Positions 1 through 5,194 of a DNA stretch of 9,331 bases are shown in pieces. The notes under the pieces are model-generated. The model was not told where the DNA came from. It saw nothing but the letters and a program-made list of their open reading frames with translations, and did not search any database. Every line of letters begins with the position of its first letter. Position 1 is the stretch's first letter. The stretch is from NCBI GenBank assembly GCA_947461915.1, contig CANHNG010000044.1, forward strand, positions 1 to 9,331, in the 5' to 3' direction. The translations under genes were made by a program, and so were the position numbers. This DNA is from Flavobacteriaceae bacterium (lineage in GTDB: Bacteria; Bacteroidota; Bacteroidia; Flavobacteriales; Flavobacteriaceae).

Positions 1-177
1 ATCCATTAAATCTTCAAAAGTTGCCCCGGCATCAACCACACCCAAAGCAATGGCTTCCGCCAAATGACTTTCGTTATTGTCGATTCCATAAATAGTCGCT
101 TCCGGATGCAGTGATTTGATGTCCAATACCATCGAACCACCAATTAATCCTATTCCTACTACGTAAACATTAGTCAT
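1..177 (-). CDS. tyrA: Prephenate dehydrogenase, N-terminal part (cut by left edge)
   Basis: Only the first 59 codons are in the window; the gene continues past position 1. The start is the ATG at 177-175. The protein opens with a Rossmann dinucleotide-binding fold: a first beta strand, then GIGLIGGS at residues 8-15 (the GxGLxGGS form typical of TyrA), a helix, and a second strand ending in YGID with Asp33, expected to bind the NAD ribose. TyrA oxidatively decarboxylates prephenate to 4-hydroxyphenylpyruvate in tyrosine synthesis. It lies 61 bases downstream of the aminotransferase on the same strand and after pheA, which supports the assignment, since this order is common in Flavobacteria. 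The catalytic C-terminal domain is not visible, so another NAD(P)-dependent dehydrogenase is possible but unlikely. Confidence 0.85.
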   Translation of the reverse strand, partial: MTNVYVVGIGLIGGSMVLDIKSLHPEATIYGIDNNESHLAEAIALGVVDAGATFEDLMD

Positions 178-219
178 AAAGTCTTAAAGTTATAAAGTCG
201 AAAGTAAACATTACCCCCA

Positions 220-252
220 AATTCGTAATTCATAATTTTTAATTCGTAATTC
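220..252. repeat. Short direct repeat at the aminotransferase-tyrA junction
   Basis: AATTCGTAATTC occurs at 220-231 and again at 241-252, separated by nine AT-rich bases. The second copy forms the last codons (Ile-Thr-Asn) and stop of the aminotransferase on the minus strand. From memory, similar AATTCGTAATT strings recur between Flavobacterium genes; this was not checked. No function is visible. Confidence 0.5.
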
Positions 253-1390
253 TCGATATCGCTTCTTGCACTTTTTCCTCTTTTACACACAATGCAAACC
301 GAATATACCCTTCTCCATTAGACCCAAATATTGTCCCTGGCGTTATGAAAATCGATTTTTCGTATAATATAGAATCGATAAACTTTTCCGCCGATGTGAT
401 TCCGTCTGGCAATTTTGCCCAAACAAACAATCCAACCCCTTCTTTGTATACTTTACAACCTAGTTTCTCGGCCAATTGTTCTGTTAATACTCTTCTTTTC
501 TCATAAACGGCATTCATCGAATCGAACCAAGCATTGTCGCTTTTCAAGGCTTCAATCGCGCCTTTTTGGATTCCGAAAAACATTCCACTGTCCATATTAC
601 TTTTTACTTTCAAAACTGCATCAATACAAGCCGCATTTCCTAAAACCATTCCTACTCGCCAACCCGCCATGTTGAAGGTTTTGGATAAGGAATTCAGTTC
701 TAACGCTACTTCTTTTGCGCCATCAACCTGCAACAAGCTCATCGGATTGTCATTCAAGACAAAACTATACGGATTATCATTGACTAGCAACATGTTATTT
801 TTTTGGGCAAAAGCCACTAACTTTTCGAACAATTCCAAACTTCCTCTCGCACCTGTGGGCATGTGTGGATAACCAATCCACATGATCTTGACTTTCGATA
901 AATCCAATTTTTCCAAAGCCTCAAAATCGGGTTCCCAGTTATTCGATTCTTTCAAATCGTAATAAACCGGAACGGCTCCTACTAAATTCGTGACCGAAGT
1001 ATACGTTGGATATCCTGGATTCGGAATCAAAACTTCATCGCCTTCATTCAAAAAAGCTAGTGAAATATGCATAATTCCTTCTTTGGAGCCCATCAAAGGC
1101 AAAATTTCCGTATTCGAATTTAGGGCAACTCCGAAATTATTTTGATAGAAATCGGCCATTCCTTTTCTCAAATCCGGCAATCCTTGGTAACTCTGATATT
1201 GGTGCGCATTTTCATCCTGCATTGCCAAAACCACTGCGTCAATAACTGCTTGGGAAGGCTTCAAATCCGGACTTCCAATTCCCATATTGATAATGGGTTT
1301 CCCTTCAGAAACCAGTTGCCTTACTTCTCTGAGTTTTGAGGAGAAATAGTATTCTTCAATTGTATCCAGACGTTTCGCCGTATTAATCAT
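239..1390 (-). CDS. Class I/II PLP aminotransferase, probably aromatic
   Basis: A 383-residue fold-type I aminotransferase. Visible landmarks are NPGYP at 124-128, the LVNDNPYSF segment with Asp205 (contacts the pyridine nitrogen) and Tyr208, the Schiff-base lysine Lys237 in SLSKTFNMAGWRVG, and the substrate-carboxylate arginine Arg364 in GYIRFALC. The family's usual NPTG loop reads HMPTG at 176-180, so the normal Asn is Met177. The start ATG (1390-1388) overlaps the pheA stop in an ATGA, which implies translational coupling. Lying between pheA and tyrA, it probably transaminates phenylpyruvate and 4-hydroxyphenylpyruvate to Phe and Tyr. That is inferred from context; by sequence it could also be called an aspartate or LL-diaminopimelate aminotransferase-like enzyme. 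Its last codons fall inside a short repeat. Confidence 0.9.
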   Translation of the reverse strand: MINTAKRLDTIEEYYFSSKLREVRQLVSEGKPIINMGIGSPDLKPSQAVIDAVVLAMQDENAHQYQSYQGLPDLRKGMADFYQNNFGVALNSNTEILPLMGSKEGIMHISLAFLNEGDEVLIPNPGYPTYTSVTNLVGAVPVYYDLKESNNWEPDFEALEKLDLSKVKIMWIGYPHMPTGARGSLELFEKLVAFAQKNNMLLVNDNPYSFVLNDNPMSLLQVDGAKEVALELNSLSKTFNMAGWRVGMVLGNAACIDAVLKVKSNMDSGMFFGIQKGAIEALKSDNAWFDSMNAVYEKRRVLTEQLAEKLGCKVYKEGVGLFVWAKLPDGITSAEKFIDSILYEKSIFITPGTIFGSNGEGYIRFALCVKEEKVQEAISRITN

Positions 1391-2214
1391 GGTTTTGTAT
1401 TTTTATATTCGCCTAATACTTTAAAGTATTCCGCCATAATAGTCATTAACGCTTTTGCTTTCGCATAATCTTCATATTTTTCGAAAGTAACGTCCACAAA
1501 AAACGAATATTTCCAAGGCGTTTCAATTTTCGGCAAGGATTGAATCTTCGTTAAATTCAACTTGCAATCGCTCATCACATTGAGAACTGCCGCTAAACTT
1601 CCCCGTTTGTGATCCAATTCGAATTTGATGGAAGCGCGGTTAATTTCGTTTTTCTCAACAAAATTTTCTTTTTTATTGATAATGACAAAACGCGTCATAT
1701 TATTATTTATCGTCTGGATTTCAGGAGACAAAATTTCCAAATCATACATAATGGCCGCCGTTTTACTAGCAATGGCAGCAATCCCTTTCAATTGATTTTC
1801 ATGAATTCGCCTAGCTGTTTCGGCAGTATCTTTATCCTCAACTATTTTAATATTTGGATATTTTTTCAAGAATTCCATACATTGCAACAACGCCATCGGA
1901 TGGGAATGCACTTCAAGAATATCCTCGATTTTTTGGCCTTTCAAAGCCATTAAATTTTGATGAATGTCCAAATAATGTTCGCCTACAATGTGTAAATTAT
2001 TCTTGTCAATCAAGGCATAATTCGGGATAATGGGTCCTGCAATAGAATTCTCGATGGCCATAACTGCTTGATCCGATTTTCCGGACAACAAGCTGTCTAC
2101 CAATTCCTCAAACGACAAGCATTCATCTAAGGCAACATCCTGACCGAAGTATTCCTGCACCACCTGATGATGGAAAGAGCCTTTAATGCCTTGTATTGCG
2201 ATTTTTGTTCTCAT
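1387..2214 (-). CDS. pheA: Prephenate dehydratase with ACT domain
   Basis: A 275-residue monofunctional prephenate dehydratase, which converts prephenate to phenylpyruvate, the committed step to phenylalanine. There is no fused chorismate mutase. The N-terminus IAIQGIKGSFHHQVV (5-19) is the family's GxxGSxS/H loop. ENSIAG is at 55-60, the SHPMALLQC motif at 104-112 and the catalytic TRF at 174-176. An ACT regulatory domain fills about 194-272, with RGSLAAVL at 204-211. The ESRP motif that helps bind Phe in many PheA proteins reads QSLP here (225-228), so feedback inhibition may differ. It is the first enzyme gene of the pheA-aminotransferase-tyrA operon and overlaps the aminotransferase start by four bases. 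The start at 2214 follows an attenuator-like terminator by only six bases (GAGTAG). Confidence 0.95.
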   Translation of the reverse strand: MRTKIAIQGIKGSFHHQVVQEYFGQDVALDECLSFEELVDSLLSGKSDQAVMAIENSIAGPIIPNYALIDKNNLHIVGEHYLDIHQNLMALKGQKIEDILEVHSHPMALLQCMEFLKKYPNIKIVEDKDTAETARRIHENQLKGIAAIASKTAAIMYDLEILSPEIQTINNNMTRFVIINKKENFVEKNEINRASIKFELDHKRGSLAAVLNVMSDCKLNLTKIQSLPKIETPWKYSFFVDVTFEKYEDYAKAKALMTIMAEYFKVLGEYKNTKP

Positions 2215-2220
2215 CTACTC

Positions 2221-2249
2221 AAAAAAAAATCCTGATTTTCATCAGGATT
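2221..2249 (-). terminator. Intrinsic terminator of the pheA attenuator
   Basis: Read on the minus strand, AATCCTGAT (2249-2241), a GAAA tetraloop (2240-2237) and ATCAGGATT (2236-2228) form a perfect 9-bp stem, followed by seven further T residues to 2221. This is a textbook intrinsic terminator, placed upstream of pheA rather than after a gene. It would stop transcription before the operon unless an alternative structure forms. Its 5' arm is shared with the antiterminator pairing described at 2244-2300. Confidence 0.85.
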
Positions 2250-2300
2250 GTATATTAGTTTTATTTGTTTCTTTCATTTCAAATAACCATAGACAATCCT
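2244..2300 (-). promoter_or_regulatory. Antiterminator pairing of the pheA attenuator
   Basis: On the minus strand AGGATTGT (2300-2293) is exactly complementary to ACAATCCT (2251-2244). After a single C.T mismatch the pairing continues for three more base pairs (TAT with ATA). The first arm starts at the last base of the leader peptide's stop codon. The second arm includes most of the 5' arm of the terminator stem. A ribosome waiting on the Phe and Tyr codons would leave the first arm free to pair and block the terminator. A ribosome reaching the stop codon would cover it and let the terminator form. The complementarity is seen; the mechanism is inferred from classical attenuation. Confidence 0.75.
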
Positions 2301-2374
2301 TACTTCCTAAAAAAGAAATAATAAGTGTTGCTAAAATAAAAACGGTTATTGGACATTTTAATATTGTGTTTCAT
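2300..2374 (-). CDS. pheL: Phe/Tyr-rich leader peptide of the pheA operon
   Basis: A 24-codon reading frame from ATG 2374 to TAA 2302-2300. Residues 12-22 read FYFSNTYYFFF, so eight of eleven are aromatic: five Phe and three Tyr, with no Trp. This is the composition expected of an attenuator leader sensing charged Phe and Tyr tRNAs, and it precedes an operon for just those amino acids. The last Phe codon ends at 2309, nine bases before the antiterminator arm at 2300-2293. A second in-frame ATG at 2356 would give an 18-residue peptide that keeps all the aromatic codons. It fits the predicted promoter better, because the first ATG would be only a few bases from the transcription start. The gene symbol is by analogy with the E. 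coli leader; there is no sequence identity beyond composition. Confidence 0.8.
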   Translation of the reverse strand: MKHNIKMSNNRFYFSNTYYFFFRK

Positions 2375-2384
2375 AAATTCTTTG

Positions 2385-2415
2385 CGAATGTATAAATAAT
2401 TTTCAGTTAACCAAA
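2385..2415 (-). promoter_or_regulatory. Putative promoter of the pheA leader and operon
   Basis: On the minus strand TTTG (2415-2412) is followed after 19 bases by TACATTCG (2392-2385), one mismatch from the Bacteroidota -7 element TAnnTTTG and at the usual spacing. Transcription would start near 2380-2378, just before the leader ORF. Confidence 0.55.
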
Positions 2416-2424
2416 AAAAAACGA

Positions 2425-2487
2425 CCTATTTATCAAACAAAAAAAGGATTCCTTCCCAAATATGGTTTTTTTGAGCTAATAAATAGG
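2425..2487. repeat. AT-rich inverted repeat between the divergent promoters
   Basis: Outer arms CCTATTTAT (2425-2433) and ATAAATAGG (2479-2487) are perfect complements. Inner arms CAAAAAAA (2438-2445) and TTTTTTTG (2466-2473) also match, with small internal loops and a 20-base apical loop. It sits between the pheA promoter and the gldA promoter. It could be a regulator site, an RNA hairpin or a degenerate repeat. ATAAATAG occurs once more at 2520-2527. No function can be assigned. Confidence 0.4.
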
Positions 2488-2570
2488 ATAAAAATGGTAT
2501 TTCATTTATTCTTTGAAAGATAAATAGTGGCCTAAAATCCACAAAACAATAAATCAAGGCATTTTCTGTT

Positions 2571-2578
2571 TACTTTTG
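2571..2578 (+). promoter_or_regulatory. Putative -7 promoter element of gldA
   Basis: TACTTTTG is a perfect match to the Bacteroidota -7 consensus TAnnTTTG, 16 bases before the gldA ATG. No clear TTTG element is seen at the -33 position, so support is partial. Transcription would start about 5-10 bases before the start codon, giving a very short leader. Confidence 0.5.
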
Positions 2579-2594
2579 CAACAAATAAAAAGCA

Positions 2595-3494
2595 ATGTCA
2601 ATAGAAGTAAACAATATATCGAAAAGTTATGGTGCTCAAAAAGCACTAGAAAACATTTCCTTTTCTATAAAAAAAGGGGAAATCGTTGGTTTTTTAGGCC
2701 CAAATGGTGCCGGAAAATCCACTTTGATGAAAATATTGACTACCTATATTGCTGCAGATGAAGGTTCAGCATCCGTAAATGGATTTGACGTCAACTCGCA
2801 GTCCAAAGCCGTGCAACAATCTATTGGCTATTTGCCAGAACACAATCCGTTATACTTGGATTTGTACGTAAGGGAATATTTGGCTTTTAATGCCGATGTT
2901 TATAAAGTAGCCAAATTCCGAATCGAGGAAGTGATTCACTTGACTGGCTTATCCGCTGAAAGTCACAAGAAAATAGGGCAATTGTCCAAAGGTTTTCGCC
3001 AGCGCGTAGGACTTGCAAATGCTCTATTGCACAATCCCGCTGTTTTGATTTTGGACGAGCCTACCACAGGATTGGACCCCAACCAATTGGTTGAAATTAG
3101 AAACGTGATCAAAAACGTGGGAAATGACAAAACCGTTTTCCTTTCGACACATATTATGCAGGAAGTGGAAGCAATTTGCGACCGAGTCATTATCATCAAT
3201 AACGGCAAAATTGTTGCCGACAAAAAACTAGACAACTTAATTTCTACTGAAAAGGAGCAAGTTATCGAAGTGGAATTTGACTATAAAGTCGAAGAGCAAT
3301 TGATTGCCAAAATAGAAAATCTGACTTCTTTCAAGAATACACACGATATGATTTGGGAATTGACATTCAACGCCGATAAAGATATGCGTCCCGCCGTTTT
3401 TGATTTTGCCAATGCCAATGGTCTAAAAACACTACAACTTAACCAGAAGAATAAAAACTTGGAAGCGGTTTTTAGGGAGATTACTGAAAAATAG
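2595..3494 (+). CDS. gldA: Gliding motility ABC transporter ATP-binding protein GldA
   Basis: A 299-residue ABC ATPase. Walker A is GPNGAGKS at 35-42. The Q-loop region is IGYLPEHNP at 77-85, with Glu where many ABC proteins have Gln. The signature is LSKGF at 130-134, Walker B with catalytic Glu is LILDEP at 151-156, and the switch histidine is His186. The C-terminal ~90 residues form the extra domain common in ABC-2 type exporters. The N-terminus (SIEVNNISKSYGAQKALENI) and the stretch LPEHNPLYLDLYVREYLAFN closely match what I recall of Flavobacterium GldA, which works with the membrane proteins GldF and GldG in gliding. GldF and GldG are not in this window. It is transcribed alone, divergent from pheA, with an A-rich start region and no Shine-Dalgarno. 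A generic ABC-2 ATPase is the alternative. Confidence 0.85.
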   Translation: MSIEVNNISKSYGAQKALENISFSIKKGEIVGFLGPNGAGKSTLMKILTTYIAADEGSASVNGFDVNSQSKAVQQSIGYLPEHNPLYLDLYVREYLAFNADVYKVAKFRIEEVIHLTGLSAESHKKIGQLSKGFRQRVGLANALLHNPAVLILDEPTTGLDPNQLVEIRNVIKNVGNDKTVFLSTHIMQEVEAICDRVIIINNGKIVADKKLDNLISTEKEQVIEVEFDYKVEEQLIAKIENLTSFKNTHDMIWELTFNADKDMRPAVFDFANANGLKTLQLNQKNKNLEAVFREITEK

Positions 3495-3509
3495 TATTTT
3501 TGGTGATAG

Positions 3510-3561
3510 AACTGTCAGTTCGAGCGAAATCGTTGTGACAAAAAACTCATTTTACTCGAAC
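3510..3561. repeat. Hairpin repeat between convergent gldA and the membrane protein gene
   Basis: AACTG-T-CAGTT (3510-3520) is a small palindrome. It overlaps a larger imperfect hairpin: GTTCGAG (3518-3524) pairs with CTCGAAC (3555-3561), then after one mismatch GAAAT (3526-3530) pairs with ATTTT (3549-3553) using one G.T pair; the loop is 18 bases. The motif GTCAGTTCGAGCGAA resembles an intergenic repeat I recall from many Flavobacterium genomes. There is no T-run on either side, so it is not a standard intrinsic terminator, though its place between converging genes would suit transcript 3' ends. Confidence 0.5.
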
Positions 3562-3578
3562 CCTTTGGAAAAACTAAT

Positions 3579-3947
3579 CTATTTTTTAGAAATCGATTTT
3601 AGTCTTTTATTTTTGATCGCTCTCCTAATTAACACTATGATGATTATTAGCCATCCGATCGGAAATGGAAGTATCAATAAACCCCACCACCAAGATAATG
3701 TTGACGTTCCGCCAAATCCGCCAAGTGATGAGAAATAGAACAGAAAAGCAAGTCCAATCACTATCATTAACAGCGATGCCGAGAAAATTTTGGTATGTCT
3801 GTCACTTTTTGCGTAAGCGGACAAGGCAAGAAGCGCACTGCCGACTATTATTACAACTGATCCCTCGAGGGGATCGATGGCACCAATTATCAATGCAATA
3901 ACTCCAACAATATAGATAATGCGAGTCCATTTTGCTTTATTTTTCAT
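3579..3947 (-). CDS. Small four-helix membrane protein of unknown function
   Basis: A 122-residue protein I cannot assign to a named family. It is very hydrophobic, with four likely transmembrane segments at about 9-24, 29-46, 54-74 and 86-108. The basic ends (MKNKAKWTR and RRAIKNKRLKSISKK) suggest both termini face the cytoplasm. The first loop, DPLEGS at 25-30, is short and looks conserved-like. A glycine- and serine-rich loop (GGFGGTSTLS) precedes a WWW start to the last helix. The start ATG at 3947 has the A-rich upstream sequence expected here. It is transcribed alone, convergent with gldA and downstream of the metF terminator. Its membrane-protein composition makes a chance frame unlikely. 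The overlapping plus-strand frames are polar and look like shadows. Confidence 0.75.
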   Translation of the reverse strand: MKNKAKWTRIIYIVGVIALIIGAIDPLEGSVVIIVGSALLALSAYAKSDRHTKIFSASLLMIVIGLAFLFYFSSLGGFGGTSTLSWWWGLLILPFPIGWLIIIIVLIRRAIKNKRLKSISKK

Positions 3948-4100
3948 TTATTTTAATTTTAAGATGGATGACTCCCTGAAAAACAACCATTGGATTCACA
4001 TAAAGATACACCAAAAAAACAAGATAAAGTCCCTTAATAGGGGTGAAAATTTACATTTGACAATACGTAAAGGAAAAAAATTGTATGAAGGAGGGATAAA

Positions 4101-4136
4101 TAAAAGCCTCACAAATTTTAAAAATCTGTAAGGCTT
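4101..4136 (-). terminator. Intrinsic terminator after metF
   Basis: On the minus strand AAGCCT (4136-4131) and AGGCTT (4109-4104) pair. Inside them, after one mismatch, ACA pairs with TGT, and an AT-rich inner stem follows. The hairpin is followed by TTATTTA. It lies about 27 bases past the metF stop and closes the metH1-metH2-metF cluster. The T tract is short, so termination may be partial. The rest of the 215-base gap 3948-4162 shows nothing clear. Confidence 0.7.
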
Positions 4137-4162
4137 AATTGAAACAGAACTATTTTAAATCC

Positions 4163-5116
4163 TTAAAAAACTTGACTCGCTATTTGCTGTATATTGTCTG
4201 ATTTCCCCATGGAATAATAATGTACGCAAGGCACTCCAAATTCGATTAATTCTTTGGATTGTTGTACCGCAAAATCCACTCCTATTTGACGAACAGCCGC
4301 ATTGTCTTTGGCTTGTTCTATAGATTTAATTAAGGATTCTGGCATATCCAACCAGAAAACTTGTGGCAATAATTGCAAATGACGTTTTACGGCTACGGGT
4401 TTTATTCCAGGAATAATGGGCACCGTAATTCCTATTGCACGAGCGGCTTCGACAAATTTGAAATAACGTTGATTATCGAAAAACATTTGTGTCACAATAT
4501 AATCGGCTCCGGCATCTACTTTTTCTTTTAGCCTTTTTAAATCAGCTTCCAGACTTGGCGCTTCAATATGTTTTTCGGGATAGCCAGCCACACCTACACA
4601 AAAATCAGGCGCGTTTTGCATCGGCAAAGTATCGTGTAAAAACTGTCCTGCATTCATGGCTTTGATTTGTTTAACCAAATCTACAGCATAAGCATTACCG
4701 CCTTTTGTTGGTTCAAAATATTTTTCCCCTTTCATGGGGTCGCCACGAAGGGCCACCAAATTGTCTATTCCTAAATAATGACAGTCAACCAAAACATATT
4801 CTGTTTCTTCTTTGGTAAATCCCCCACACAAAACATGAGGAATAGCATCTACACCATATTTGTGTTGGATAGAGGCACAAATTCCAACAGTTCCAGGGCG
4901 CATCCGCGTGATACGACGATCAAAAAGTCCATCTTTTTCAATATAAACATATTCTTCTCTTGAAGTAGTTACATCAATAAAAGGAGGGTTGAATTCCATC
5001 AAGGGATCAATATTCGCATACAAATCTTTAATGTTACTTCCTTTTTGAGGTGGTACAATTTCAAAGGAAAATAAGGGTTTTCCTTTGGCGTCTTCTATAT
5101 GTTGTGTTACTTTCAT
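4163..5116 (-). CDS. metF: 5,10-methylenetetrahydrofolate reductase
   Basis: A 317-residue flavoprotein that reduces 5,10-methylene-THF to 5-methyl-THF with NAD(P)H, supplying the methyl donor for MetH. The TIM-barrel motifs are present: FSFEIVPP (16-23) with Glu19 matching E. coli Glu28, ALRGD (122-126) with Asp126 matching Asp120, and TQMFFD (209-214) with Gln210 matching Gln183. It is slightly longer than the E. coli enzyme and, as usual in bacteria, lacks the eukaryotic AdoMet regulatory domain. It lies 78 bases downstream of metH2 on the same strand, separated by a long hairpin, and is followed by an intrinsic terminator, so it is probably the last gene of the methionine cluster. The start is the ATG at 5116, with AT-rich ACAAATAAA upstream. 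Confidence 0.96.
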   Translation of the reverse strand: MKVTQHIEDAKGKPLFSFEIVPPQKGSNIKDLYANIDPLMEFNPPFIDVTTSREEYVYIEKDGLFDRRITRMRPGTVGICASIQHKYGVDAIPHVLCGGFTKEETEYVLVDCHYLGIDNLVALRGDPMKGEKYFEPTKGGNAYAVDLVKQIKAMNAGQFLHDTLPMQNAPDFCVGVAGYPEKHIEAPSLEADLKRLKEKVDAGADYIVTQMFFDNQRYFKFVEAARAIGITVPIIPGIKPVAVKRHLQLLPQVFWLDMPESLIKSIEQAKDNAAVRQIGVDFAVQQSKELIEFGVPCVHYYSMGKSDNIQQIASQVF

Positions 5117-5121
5117 TTTAT

Positions 5122-5189
5122 TTGTTTAAAGTTTAATGTTTAAGGTTTGAAGTTCTCTCGAGCAACTTGAAACCTTAAACTTTAAACAA
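5122..5189. repeat. Long imperfect hairpin between metH2 and metF
   Basis: Arms TTGTTTAAAG (5122-5131) and CTTTAAACAA (5180-5189) pair for 10 bp. A 7-base bulge TTTAATG follows on the left arm only. Then TTTAAGGTTT (5139-5148) pairs with AAACCTTAAA (5170-5179), and after a G.G mismatch AAGTT pairs with AACTT, closing a 9-base loop that contains CTCGAG. The bulge looks like a partial duplication of the neighbouring TTTAA unit. On the minus transcript no T-run follows, so it should not end transcription before metF. On the plus strand it is followed by seven Ts. Confidence 0.7.
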
Positions 5190-5194
5190 TTTTT

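Noticed and set aside
2242..2277. Second short minus-strand ORF (MKETNKTNIQS) before pheA
   Set aside because: It has no aromatic or other control codons and its stop lies inside the terminator stem, so translating it would disrupt the structure. It is probably chance.
3960..4020. Promoter for the small membrane protein, based on TATCTTTA on the minus strand
   Set aside because: It is one mismatch from TAnnTTTG, but no -33 element is found at the right spacing, so it is too weak to annotate.
3919..4131. Plus-strand 70-codon frame in the gap between the membrane protein gene and metF
   Set aside because: It starts inside the membrane protein gene, has low-complexity Lys/Asn content and ends inside the metF terminator hairpin.
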